Origin: Narthecium ossifragum
Lineage: Eukaryota > Streptophyta > Magnoliopsida > Dioscoreales > Nartheciaceae
Direction of reading: 5' to 3'
Assembly: GCA_963920575.1 (NCBI GenBank)
Contig: OY986964.1
Coordinates: forward strand, 16,991,987 to 17,055,986
Length of the DNA: 64,000 nt
Part shown: positions 21,890 to 36,527 of the stretch, piece after piece
How positions within the stretch are numbered: the stretch's first letter is position 1
Layout of the letters: every line of letters begins with the position of its first letter
The notes under the pieces: generated by a model
Told to the model about the DNA's origin: nothing
Seen by the model: only the letters and a program-made list of their open reading frames with translations
Database searches by the model: none
Translations under genes and position numbers: made by a program

Positions 21890-24104
21890 ACACCCTCAAT
21901 TTAAAAGACTATAATTTACAAAACCTCAAACCACAGATTACAAAACCCAAGTTTAATATACATACATCGAAGAGGGGAAGATTCGAATACAACATTTATA
22001 TACTCCCATAGGAGACTAACTAACCAAGGGTTCAAAAACAGAAAAGGATCACCACCTCTCAGACTCCGCCTGGCGCCGCCGCACCGCCGACCAACTGCTC
22101 GGTAGAAGCCACCGAAGAGGAGCTAACTCCTGGACCTGTAAAACGCAGCCCGAGTAGGAGTGAGCAACTAAGCTCAGTAGGGAAACTACACTACGACACA
22201 CAGAAGGAAGAGGGAAACGCAACAGTGTCACCCTCTAGTAAAGCCTGGGTATACACAGGGGTCCCACAACCCCACCGCGTGTCCCAATGAGTAGGAAGCC
22301 ATCACTACTGTCTCACAGCAGGACGAAGTGAACACTGCTGGCAGGAGTCCAACCCGCTGAATAGGCACACCCTCTACTCAAGAGACATAGATCACCGAAC
22401 ACCGGCTGCATCTCAGCACTCGACTAGAAGCCGACACGACCTCTAACATCATTAATCCACAGGTATACTAGTCATCTAGACCTATCATCAAATTCGACTA
22501 TACACCACAATTCAAACCTGGTTCAAACTACCCGACTCCTGTCCTATGGCTAAATCCGAGCTTCCAAGCCTCGTTACGGCAACCCACAGATCGCGCCACG
22601 CCCTAACCTTATGCAACTAATGCATAACAAGATGCATTCTATGAACATGCGCATAGAACATTTAAGCATGCAGTAATATGTGATGATACCACAAACAAGG
22701 TCTGGACTCGACACACTGCTGGCCCGGGGTGGTGAACACATATTTAAGGTCTGGAACTATTGCAGTAGTACACCACCAACTGTCAGCCAGTTCACCGACA
22801 ACCTGCATCGAGAAGCAGCCCCGCAAACAACAGAAGGCAAACCACACATGTAAAGGCCCTCGGCGCACGCCGACATCCAAGGCTATGGAAAGTAGTAGGG
22901 CCACTCGTCCACTTATTCTAAACATCCCAGGAGTCATCACTCTCCTGGTTCACCACTACCCCTAATATGGGGCTAACATACTTAATGATATGTACAATAT
23001 AGAAAGCTGTAAGAAAACCATACATACAAAGCCCCGCGGGCAAAGCCAATGAAAAACTCCTCTCTGCCCCCAAAGGATCGATCTCTTACTAAGAAAAGAT
23101 CGATCTTCCAAGTAACAGAGAGCCCCTTTCCTGTCGAGCCAAAGAAGATCGATCCTTCCTCCCAGGAAGATCGATCATCCTTGTGATAGAGGGCATCTTC
23201 CTTGTCGCGCCAAGGAAGATCGATCCTTCCTCCCAGGAAGATCGATCCTTCCTCCCAGGAAGATCGATCCTTCCTCTCAGGAAGATCGATCATCCTCGCA
23301 ACAGAGGACATCTCATGCTAACCTGGAACAAGGATCGATCATCTCCACAAAATGATCGATCATGCTCGGGCTTAGCATGACCAACAATGAAGGATCAATC
23401 CTTCTCCAACAAAGATCGATCTTGTTGGGTTCTCCGGTGAACCTCTGGCGAGAAATACTATCGGCAAGCTCCACCAAATCCCATAAAACCTTGGAATCTT
23501 GTAGTATGAAGAACCACGAGTCCAAAATCGATAAGCATGCTACAAACTAATAAACATGCAGCAAGATCTAAGCAAAACAAATCACATTCAACTCAAAACT
23601 ATCAGAAACCAGAAAACAAAGTAGGTAGGATCCCTACCTAGGCAAGAGCTGCTTCAATCCCAGATGTTAAGCCTTGGATCGTCCTCAATCGCTCCAAAAT
23701 CCGGCCAGATCTGAGCTCAAGAACGGCGGATTTCAAAAGGATTCAAGGAAGAAGGTTACGTCCGTTTTATAGACAAACGAACCGACCTATGAATGATCGA
23801 TCTTTCCCTGAGTAAAGATCGATCCTTCATGACGATCGCGCCTTGACTTTCTGGCACTAAAAGTTCGATCTTCTAACAAGGAAAGATCGATCCCTTAAGT
23901 GCAGAAAGCTAGATTCTGGCTAAAACACAAGCCCAAGCCCGGATCTTTCGATCCTGGATTCACCTAACCGTTCTAATCAAACATTTACATGAACACGGTC
24001 AGTGTGTGCACATGCGGGTGTGAAATAAACTGGCAATACGCAATTTACCAAATTGCCCTTGCGGTCCACAACAAGCAACAGGGGTAGAGGGACAGGTCCT
24101 CACA
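21890..24104 (-). mobile_element. Tekay-3: gypsy LTR, left end beyond the Athila-A insertion
   Basis: The sequence is collinear with the Tekay-1 LTR (same order of the leader, the palindrome zones, the TATA region and the CACACCCGCATG-type end) and ends GACAGGTCCTCACA. The first part of the LTR would lie left of Athila-A and outside the window. On its right the copia-1 integrase resumes directly. No interior is visible, so it may be a solo LTR. It is clearly diverged from Tekay-1. Confidence 0.8.
23065..23905 (-). promoter_or_regulatory. Tekay-3 GATCGATC arrays around a TATA box
   Basis: Eleven GATCGATC sites lie at 23070-23430, including a run of near-identical units (AGATCGATCCTTCCTCCCAG), and three more lie at 23790-23900. 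A TATA box (TCTATAAAAC on the minus strand) lies between them at about 23764-23773. This is the same two-cluster plan as Tekay-1, with a different linker sequence. Confidence 0.6.
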
Positions 24105-25600
24105 TGGTTCACCAATTATCAATTCCTTTAGGTGTGAGGATGCATATTTCCAATCTTTAGGCAAATCATTATGTCGATCACTAGGTGTAATTTTAAGGGA
24201 TTCCTCAAATCTATCATTCAATTCATCAACATCGTTTTGGGTTTCATTTACTACATCTTTTGATTTGACATTAGGAATTTCATTATCTTTACCATCAATC
24301 CTACTAGGAACTATAGTCATTTCATCAAATTTCATATGCATTGATTCTTCAACCACCAAGGTCCTTTTATTGAAGATTCTATAACTTTTGCTTCTCTCCA
24401 AGTATCCAAGAAAAACTGCTTCATCGGATCTAGCATCAAATTTTCCAAGATTATCCTTGCCATTGTTTAAGATAAAACATTTGCAAATAAAAGCTCTAAA
24501 GTACCAAATATTTGGAATTCTTCCTTTCCAAAGCTCATAGGGGGTTTTATTCAAAATAGGTCTCAATGTTACTCTATTGATCACATGGCAAGAAGTATTA
24601 ATCGCTTCGGCCCAAAAGTACTTAGGATGATTATACTCACATAATAGAGTTCTAGCCATATCTTGTAGGGTTCGATTTTTCCTTTCAACAACACTATTTT
24701 ATTGAGGGGTTCTAGGTGATGAGAAGTTATGAGAAATCCCATTGTTATTGCAAAACGTTTCTAGATGGGAGTTCTTAAATTCTCCTCTATGGTCACTTCT
24801 AATGCATGTAATGAGAATACCTTTCTCATTTTTGACTCTTCTACCAAAGTTGGTGAATTCCTCAAAAACTTCATCTTTGTGTGCAAGGAATATCACTCAA
24901 GTATATCTAGTGTAGTCATCTATTAAAACAAAACCATATTAGCTACCACCTAAACTAGTTGGTTTAGTAGGTCCAAAAAGGTCCATATGAATGAGTTCTA
25001 ATGCTCTTGTGGTGGAAACTATATCTTTAGGCTTCAAAGAAAATTTTACTTGTTTTCCTCTTTGACATGCATCACAAATCTCATCTTTCTCGAATTTGAT
25101 CTTGGAAAGTCTAAGAACAAGGTCTTTTTCGATAGCGTTTGGAAATTAAATCCATGTGAGCATGTCCAAGTCTCCTATGCCATAACCAAGAATTATCATT
25201 TAAAGCACTAAGGCATATATCATAATGGCAAACAAGATCATTAAGATAGAATGTATAAACGTTACCATCACGATGACTAAGTAGTATGATTTTATCACTA
25301 ATAGCATTCTTAACATAGCATTTTGAATCTTTAAAAATAACTTTAATACCTCTATCACATAATTGACTGATGCTAAGCAAATTATGTTTCAAACCTTCGA
25401 CCAAAAGAAAATTTTCAATAATAGTGGAAGAGGTTTTACCAATATTGTCAATGCCAATTATTTTTCCTTTTGTATTGTCTCCAAATGTCACCATTCCTCC
25501 ATCTTTGGATTGAAAGGTTGAGAGCATGCTCCTTTCTCCAGTCATGTGTCTTGAGCATCCATATCAAGATACCATCGTTTGGCTTTTGAATTTGTCCTGA
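24105..25600 (-). pseudogene. Copia-1 protease and integrase
   Basis: The protease site is damaged. The expected DSGCSRHMTG appears near 25550 as D-GCSRHMTGE, with one base lost, which breaks the frame. GAG-pre-integrase text follows (NLLSISQLCD, LWHRRLGHA), then integrase core with DHRGEFKN and FCNNNGISHNFSSPRTPQ, then a stop, then ARTLLCEYNHPKYFWAEA and the C-terminal DNLGKFDARSDEAVFLGY. It is cut at 24105. Confidence 0.8.
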
Positions 25601-25857
25601 TCTTGGATCTCAAGCACTCCTACAAATCAAACTCAAGTCTTGATTTTTGATACCCAAATCTTTTTAGCTCCTTTAGCATCAGTTCTAGAAATATAAGTAG
25701 ATGTAGCATGCTTAGGTGTCCAAAAGGGTTTAGCACTAGCATGTTTCATGAGATAACAACTAGGTGTAATGTGACCTATCTTACAACAATAGTGACAAGT
25801 GAGTGCTTGTACTACCTTAGGAGGATGAGAAGAAGCTTTAACAAAGTTAGTCTTCCT

Positions 25858-27177
25858 TTAGTTGTTCATATTCCTAGGGTTGTAACAAATTCCTTCCTTA
25901 TTTAAGAAGCTCATTTGACTATCAAGGATCTCATCTAACTTGTCTCTACTCTTCATGAATTTAGATAGAGTTATTTTTAAGTTATCAACTTCAAGAGTGA
26001 GATCTCTCTTGGATTTCCTCGAGTAGATAAGTTCCTTTTGCATATCATAATTTGTGTTCTTCAATATGGTGAGCTCATATTGAGTGTCATTGAGTTCCTT
26101 CTCAACTGTATCACTAGTATCACAAGAGTTGTTGTCTAGCATGCATTTGTTTTCTTTTTCTAAGGTTCCAATCCTATGCATGGCATCTAATTTTTCTTCT
26201 TCTGCTTTCTTCAAGTCCTATGTAGCCATCATTGCTTTCTTTTTCTTGAACTCCTTCTTTGAAGGCTTCTTGAGTTGAGGACAATCAAACTTGATGTGTC
26301 CGGGCTTCCTACACTCATAACATATGATTTCATTTGAGTTAGAAGTAGAATTGTATTTTTCACCTTTGAGGAATTTCTACTTGAAGAATTTCTTTCCTCC
26401 TTGGCGATTAAAGATCTTTTGAATTCTTCTTGATATCATCACAAATTCTTCATCGTCATCTTCTTCACTTGAATCGGATGAGTTTTTATTAGATGACTTG
26501 AAAGCAACCGTCTTCTTCTTTTTATCTCCTTCGTTACTTCTATTCAAATTCATCTCATAGGTCATGAGGGAACCCATGAGCTCATTGAGTGACAACTTGG
26601 ATAAATCCTTGGCTTCTTCAATCGCCGTCACTTTAGGATCCCGTGACTTCGGTAGACACCTAAGTATCTTTCTCACAACTTCATCGTTAGCATAAACTCT
26701 TTCAAGAGATTCAAGCACATTTAATAAGTTAGTAAAGCGTGTAAATATCTCACTAATGGCTTCATCATTCTTCATGCAAAAGAGTTCATACTCATGTACA
26801 AGCATACTTATTTTAGACTATTTAACTCGGCTTGTTCCCTCATAAGTAACCTCAAGCTTGTCCCATATCTCTTTTGCTGATTTACATGTAGAGACCTTAT
26901 TGAATTCACTAGAGCTAAGGACACAAAATAGAAAGATTTTGGTATTGGCATTTGTTTAAAGGTTTTTAAGATCGATTGGGGTGTAGTCACTCTTTGTTTT
27001 TTAGACTTCTTTACCTTCAATAATTTTCATAGGGACATAGGGTCCATCCTCTACTACCAGCCAAGCTTCATAATCCATAAATTGAATGAATATTTCCATC
27101 TTGGTCTTCCAATACGTATAGTTTGATCCATTGAAGTATGGTGGCCTATTGGTAGCTTGTTCCTCTACGTTTTCCAT
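25858..27177 (-). pseudogene. Copia-1 gag
   Basis: The start at 27177-27175 gives MENVEEQ followed by RPPYFNGSNYTYWKTKM, the usual copia gag opening. Further on come SKLSLNELMGSLMTYEM, a CCHC knuckle CYECRKPGHIKFDC (near 26300) and a long Glu/Lys/Leu-rich coiled-coil region (26214-25870). A second knuckle-like stretch, CHYCCKIGHITPSC, lies just past the listed end, near 25755-25800. At least five stops interrupt it (about 27001, 26958, 26808, 26377 and 26218), two of them likely from CAG or CAA. Confidence 0.78.
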
Positions 27178-27225
27178 CTCTAAATATGATCCTCTAAGGG
27201 TTGTTATACCACTAAAATAGAGACC

Positions 27226-27241
27226 TAGCTTTGATACCAAT
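27226..27241 (-). other. Copia-1 primer binding site
   Basis: On the minus strand the LTR end CCTTCA is followed by ATTGGTATCAAAGC, close to the Met-tRNA site TGGTATCAGAGC. Confidence 0.75.
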
Positions 27242-28021
27242 TGAAGGTCCAAGAGGGGGGTGAATTGGACTCTTTTCGAAAAACTAGATTAATGGAAAAA
27301 TCAGGTAGGAGAGATCTAACACCTTAAATGCTTGTAGATGAGATGAAACAAAAGTAAATCAGCATGCAATAATCATATGAAAGAAGGCTTAGAGAGATAG
27401 CACCGATTTTATAGTGGTTCGACCCAACTTTTGATCTACATCTACTTCTCTCAAGGTCCTCCTTGAGGTTCCATTACTTGTAAATCTTTACAAGATTTTT
27501 CTCCAAGCTTCCTGGTGTTTTGTAACCTTACAATCACAGCCAACAACTGTTGGGTTACGCTCAATGTACTTCTTCACACTCGAAGAAGATTTACAAAGGT
27601 TGTAGTTCAAAGGAAATGGGTAATAAACTCTTGCTTAAACTTGCTCAAATAATATAAAAAATATCACTAATTGTTATGGCGAGTTTACAACAAAAGACTA
27701 CTTAAATCTGGCCTTCAACCAGCTCTCAACAAACACCTCCAACAACTCCCTGCAACTCTCCAACAGCTAGTTTTTTACTCTGCGTGTTGCTGGCGGTTGA
27801 TCCATGCATCGTCCGCCACATCGACTTTTAGGTACAAAAACTCAACCTTCGCGAGCCACGGTCGATCCACCCATCGACCGTCAAATCGACCGTGAGCCTC
27901 TGTTGTGAAAAATGCTTCCCATGATTGATGCTTCGATCGATCGTCACTTTTTCACTTTTCATCATTATACTCCACGGTCGACCGCCGCATCGTCCGTTGG
28001 ATCGTCCGTGAGCCTACAACA
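27242..28021 (-). repeat. Copia-1 5' LTR
   Basis: The 780 bp LTR reads TGTTGTAGGCTCACGG...GGACCTTCA on the minus strand. The right edge is set by the point where copia-2 gag text (KKFDGTNNFG) begins. It holds the CGGTCGAT/ATCGACCG hairpin motifs at 27790-28015. Confidence 0.75.
27789..28015. repeat. CGGTCGAT...ATCGACCG motif cluster in a copia LTR
   Basis: Four degenerate dyads are visible, the clearest at 27858-27892 (CACGGTCGATCCACCCATCG and a second ATCGACCGTGAG), with another at 27974-28012. Arms and linkers resemble the units at 9045-9410 in the gypsy solo LTR. Confidence 0.65.
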
Positions 28022-28879
28022 TTTAAAACCAAAATATCCATCCAATACCTCGCACTGTCACATACCAAAGTTGTTAGTTCCATCAAATTTCTTTATCTCA
28101 AACTATGTATTCAAAACTGTAGACCTTGTTACCGGTGTAGATTTCGAAGACCTTGACGGTGTCGACTTCGAAGATGAATCCTCAAACATCTTCGCGATGT
28201 GGAGGGTGAATCAATTTCAATGCCAAGATCTGATCATGTGCTCCTGATACCACTTGTTGCGTCGAAAGGCACACCCAATGCAAAAATCCATCAACAATCG
28301 AGAAGAAAACAAACCACACCAACAAACCCAAACAGTAATCAAAGAATAAAGGGAGAGAAAATAGAGAATATACCAAAGAACTCGAGGATTTACATGGTTC
28401 AGCAATAGCCTATGTCCACGAGCGGCACGGGCGATCAATCCATTATCAAGATGAAGGAGAGTTACAAATACAAAGCTTATCTCCCAAATCCCTAATCTCT
28501 CATATCCCAAAGATTAGGATTACAAACTTCCTCTCTCTAAAGCTCCAAAAGAAGAAAAGCAAGACCTAAAAAAGATCTCAAAAACCCCTATTTATAGGCC
28601 CCAAGTTATATATGATCGGATTAATCCAAACCTTCATATTTTTCCCGTCTACAGTGTTTGGATCGATTTAGAGTAGGGTTGGATCGATCCACTATGAAAA
28701 CTTGAAAACAAGCCTCTGGAAACAGGGTTGGGATCGATCCACTGTAGGGTTGGATCGATCCACTATCCAAAGCTGTAAACATGTATCTGGAAAGGACTTT
28801 CGGACCTCCAGCTTCAGGTTGGATCAATCCAAACAGATCTTGGATTGATCCAAGATGGAAGAAGAGCCAATATTCAACA
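28022..28879 (-). mobile_element. Copia-2: Ty1/copia fragment (5' LTR, primer site, start of gag)
   Basis: The LTR is at 28255-28879. On the minus strand it is followed by AGTGGTATCAGGAGC, a Met-type primer site. A short region then has a repeated S-K-S-T-P pattern, and near 28060-28090 gag begins with KKFDGTNNFGM, a stop (TGA for TGG), and QCEVLDGYF. Copia-1 cuts it at 28021. The rest lies left of the window. It is the outermost layer of the nest. Confidence 0.7.
28255..28879 (-). repeat. Copia-2 5' LTR
   Basis: On the minus strand the 625 bp LTR starts TGTTGAATATTGGCTC and ends TTTCGACGCAACA. A TATA box (CCTATAAATAGG) is at about 28588-28598, and upstream of it (28660-28860) lie three GATCGATC sites plus two decayed ones. 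The right edge (TTCAACA, 28879) is set by TG/CA and TGTTG/CAACA symmetry, because no second LTR is available for comparison. Confidence 0.65.
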
Positions 28880-29165
28880 GTATCCAAATAAGATCGGGAG
28901 CGAGATTTGGCGCTGATGATGGTGGAGCGATGGGCGGGGAAAGAAGAGGGAATACCGAAGAGGAAGAAAGTTGGAGAGGGACAGGGACGTGGCTGGCTTT
29001 GCTCTCGGCAATGACGAGTTTGGGGATGATGAGAAGAGAAGGCGAGAGGAGGTGGTGGAAGGGCCGACGACGTTCCATCGAACAAGGTACAGTTGGCGCA
29101 ATCAATGGCCAAGGTGGATGGGGCGTCGTCGGGTGGGATATGAGGAAGGAGGTGGTTTTCTAGTA
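28880..29165. other. G+C-rich unassigned stretch
   Basis: About 285 bp of G-rich plus-strand sequence is open in several frames on both strands. None of the frames resembles a family I recognise. It differs in composition from its AT-rich surroundings and may be a gene fragment or part of an older element. Confidence 0.3.
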
Positions 29166-29320
29166 GAGTTTTAAAACAGAATGGCATTCAAGTCTTTTTG
29201 TTCGAGAAAAGGACTTTAAGTTTTAAAAAAAACCCATCTAAGCTTATGACATACTATTTTCTAATGAGCGTTGATTTGTGTACATGGTTGAAACCATATA
29301 CGTTACACACGCGGTCCAAA

Positions 29321-29424
29321 TAGTAGTGAGGTACCGACTGATTGTTCTAGTCCATTGGTAGTGAGGTACCATCGATAGTGAGGTACCGATGGACTAGAAC
29401 AATCAGTCGGTACCTCACTACTGA
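29321..29424. repeat. Long perfect-stem hairpin (GGTACC repeats)
   Basis: Arms 29321-29355 and 29389-29423 are inverted copies with 34 of 35 positions paired. The 33 bp spacer holds two more GTGAGGTACC units. Further diverged units of GTGAGGTACCGA occur up to 29530 in both directions. This looks like a foldback element or a hairpin RNA locus. No target duplication was found. Confidence 0.7.
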
Positions 29425-29539
29425 TGGAATATACCAATGATCATATCGGTAGTGAGGTACCGATTAGTTAATCTATGGGTACTTCACTATTGATAGAATA
29501 AATCAAATAGTCGGTACCTTACTATCGATCACGTGACAT

Positions 29540-30070
29540 GTGCATTACATATACCACGTATCCATGTATACAAAACTTTATTCTTTTCTAACAAAGGACC
29601 TCTGGCCATTTCCACCAAAATAATACACACCGACTAATTTAGACGGGCTCATTGGTAACAATTAATTTCCTCCCGGGAGAAGTTCTGGGAACTTATCTCC
29701 CTCAGATGCAAAGTAATGCATATAAAACAGGAAGAAAAATCAGCAATTTTTTTTAGAACAGAAATACAAGGATCTGAGTCAAATGAATAAAAGTAGACAG
29801 AAATGTAGAATTAAGTCCGGAATTCATCATCTCAAAAAGGAGCAATCTAATCTGCTTACTCTACTGTTATGTAATCAGCGAACATGCGTGCTACACAACG
29901 TATGCTGAATTGACAAATATTTCCTGTAAATGAAGCTCGCGACTCCAGCAATGATTAACTGATAAACAGCTAATGCAAGTTGCCAAGAAAGGTGTTCACA
30001 AAATTTGCAAATCAGTGTGGTGGCAAAATTGCCTTATTGTTACTCAACTTGGTGATGAACTCTTGAAAAC
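29540..30070. other. AT-rich 3' flank of the hexokinase gene
   Basis: No ORF or element was recognised. The near part (30070 leftward) should contain the 3' untranslated region. A possible minus-strand AATAAA lies at 29577-29582, about 490 bases past the stop codon. It is a weak candidate for the poly(A) signal. Confidence 0.35.
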
Positions 30071-34577
<4,507 letters not shown>

Positions 34578-34683
34578 GTCCGATCCCCAATAACTAACAA
34601 GAGTAGAAGAAAAGGAGGAAGATGCGGGGTCGTACTTGGCGTTGGGCGTGCGATCGCGATGGATCTCATCGCTCTTCGAATCG

Positions 34684-34697
34684 CCATATATATTTAA
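34684..34697 (-). promoter_or_regulatory. Possible hexokinase TATA box
   Basis: On the minus strand TTAAATATATATGG lies about 110 bases upstream of the ATG. Position and sequence suit a TATA box. The transcription start is not known. Confidence 0.4.
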
Positions 34698-34812
34698 TAA
34701 GCTTTGTTAGTATTCAGTAGGCTTTCCTTCGGTCCAAGCCGTCTCTTGTTCCTTCCTTCAGGTTGGCAGCGGTCTATAAATAATTTATTCTTGGGGCTCG
34801 TGTTATTAAAAA

Positions 34813-35120
34813 CGCTAAATTTTCAATTAGTATCCTGTAGTTTGATCGATATTTTTATGTGATTCTTATATTTCAAAAAGTTGCAATACAGACCCTCAAC
34901 TTTCATTAGCTCACTTATGTAGTCCTCCACGTCAGCTTCCGTCGAACGCCGTCAACGAGCTAACGGCAAACTAGCACACGTGGCCTATTTTTATCCACGT
35001 GGCCTACTTTTAACATATTTTATTAATTTTCTAGCCATGTCAGCATTTTTAACATTTTTAACATTTTTTATTCAATTTCTCCCTCTTCTCTCTCTCTTCT
35101 CCCTTTCCCTCCCCGATTCT
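34813..35120 (+). repeat. Pack-MULE left terminal inverted repeat
   Basis: It pairs with 36204-36518 with scattered mismatches. It includes two G-box cores (CACGTG at 34977-34982 and 34996-35001) and an AGAG-rich inner edge. Confidence 0.85.
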
Positions 35121-35209
35121 CCGAGCTCCCGTCGTCCTCCCTCTTCCCGTTGCCTCTCCCTCTCTTCCTCCGGCTTTGGCCAAGGCCTCTTCCCTCTTCC
35201 CTCGAGCCT

Positions 35210-35480
35210 CGACCCTCCGGCGTCGCCAGATGCTCGTGACCTCTCTCCCTCCGGCGCCCCTCGCGATCTTCTCCCTCTCATCTCTCTCCCTCCGGCGTCG
35301 CCAGATGCTCGCGATCTCTCTCCCTCCGGCGTCGCCAGATGCTCGCGATCTCTCCCCCTCCGGCGCCCCTCACGATCTTCTCACTCTCATCTCTCTCCCT
35401 CCGGCGTCGCCAGATGCTCGCGATCTCTCTTCCTCCGGCGTCGCCTGATGCTCGCGTTCTCTCTCCCTCCGGCGTTACTC
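35210..35480 (+). repeat. Tandem repeats of a CTCCGGCG...GATGCTCGCGA unit
   Basis: Five to six copies of a unit of 36 bp and longer variants (CTCTCTCCCTCCGGCGTCGC, CAGATGCTCGCGAT) stand in a row within the Pack-MULE. They make a long repetitive open frame (SPPASPDARDLSPSG) that I do not regard as a gene. Confidence 0.8.
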
Positions 35481-35719
35481 GGGATCTCTCTCCCTCTCAT
35501 TTCTCTCACCGCGACGCTGCCTCTCCTTCTCTACCTCCAGCGTCGGCCAAGTCCTCTTCCCTCGAGCCTCCGCCCTCCCCTTCTTCCACTCCCCCGAGCC
35601 CGTTCCAGAGCCTTCGTGCAACGTCGTCTCCCTCTCCCTCCAAACCTAGCGCTAGCCGGAGGTCGACGACAAGGATGGCTGGAGATCTTGACGCCCTTCA
35701 TAGAGATCATAGAGATCTC

Positions 35720-36110
35720 GCCTTCATCTGAGGTAGGCAGTGGAGATGGGTTCCTCAACGGCCGCTTTGGGCCCGGAGTCCCGATCTCGTCGTCGCCATC
35801 TTGTGCGGCGTCTTTGGCCGCAACAACGCCGCGGAGCAGCCGGTGGCCAAGCAGCCAGCCCGGGTGGACTCCGGGGAGTGGTTGGGTCAGTCGAGCCGGG
35901 AGCTGGAGCGGGCTCCAGTGGTAGATCGGGTGATGGATGAGGAGGAGAGGATGGCGGGGTTGCGGCGGATGAGGAGCGGCAGCTCGTACCCGGATATGAG
36001 AATGTGGGAGCCGCCGCCGTGGGGCGGGGCCCGGGAGGCGTGGCGGTTCGCAGACGACATCCAACGGGATCGGGATCTCGCGAAGAAGAGGAGTCGACGT
36101 GCTGGGCATC
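35720..36110 (+). pseudogene. Captured gene fragment in Pack-MULE, unidentified
   Basis: The plus-strand frame from 35801 reads CGVFGRNNAAEQPVAKQPAR, then SGEWLGQSSREL, MDEEERMAGLRRMRSG and YPDMRMWEPPPWGG, which has the look of real coding sequence (high G+C, acidic and Arg-rich helix). I do not recognise the family. It lacks a clear start, is not spliced here, and runs into repeated GCGAAGAAGAGG units near 36080-36180. Confidence 0.45.
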
Positions 36111-36203
36111 GCGAAGAAGAGGGGCTGGGCATCGACGTGATCGGGATCTCGCGAAGAAGAGGGATCTCGCGAAGAAGAGGGGCTGGGCATCGACGGCGAG
36201 TGG

Positions 36204-36518
36204 TCGGAAGAGAGAAAGGGAGAAGAGAGAGAGAGAAGAGGGAGAAAATGAATAAAAATGTTTAAAATGTTAAAAATGTTAAAAATGCTGACAAGGTTAG
36301 AAAATTAATAAAATATGTTAAAAGTAGGCCACGTGGATAAAAATAGGCCACGTGTGCTAGTTTGCCGTTAGCTCGTTGATGGCGTTCGACGGAAGCTGAC
36401 GTGGAGGACTACATAAGTGAGCTAATGAAAGTTGAAGGTATGTATTGTAACTTTTTGAAATATAAGAACCACATAAAAATATCGGTCAAACTACAGTGTA
36501 CTAATTGAAAATTTAGCC
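36204..36518 (-). repeat. Pack-MULE right terminal inverted repeat
   Basis: Inverted partner of 34813-35120. It carries the matching pair of CACGTG cores near 36335-36357. Confidence 0.85.
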
Positions 36519-36527
36519 TATTAAAAA

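Larger units (their letters stand above)
24105..28021 (-). mobile_element. Copia-1: Ty1/copia retrotransposon (SIRE/Tork-like), partial
   Basis: Minus-strand order from the right: 5' LTR (27242-28021), Met-type primer site, gag with a CCHC knuckle, a coiled-coil-rich linker with a second knuckle, protease, and integrase. It is cut at 24105 by Tekay-3 in the region between integrase and RT. RT and RNase H would lie left of the window. It is inserted in the gag of copia-2. Stops and frameshifts throughout show it is dead. Confidence 0.82.
34813..36518. mobile_element. Pack-MULE (non-autonomous Mutator-like transposon)
   Basis: Terminal inverted repeats of about 300 bp begin GCTAAATTTTCAATTAGTA at both ends. 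They are flanked by a perfect 9 bp duplication, TATTAAAAA (34804-34812 and 36519-36527), the hallmark of MULEs. The interior is G+C-rich and looks like captured gene sequence with no transposase. It ends 236 bp upstream of the hexokinase start codon, so it forms most of that gene's upstream region. Confidence 0.88.

Noticed and set aside
28621..29187. Minus-strand 188-codon ORF as a host gene downstream of the hexokinase
   Set aside because: Its downstream part (28,621-28,879) is the copia-2 LTR, and the remainder is low-complexity with no family signal.
34980..35924. 314-codon plus-strand ORF
   Set aside because: It starts in a MULE terminal repeat and runs through tandem CTCCGGCG repeats, and the overlapping frames are also open because of the base composition.
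35531..36190. 219-codon minus-strand ORF opposite the Pack-MULE insert
   Set aside because: It is the low-complexity reverse of G+C-rich repeats. The plus-strand frame looks more like coding sequence.
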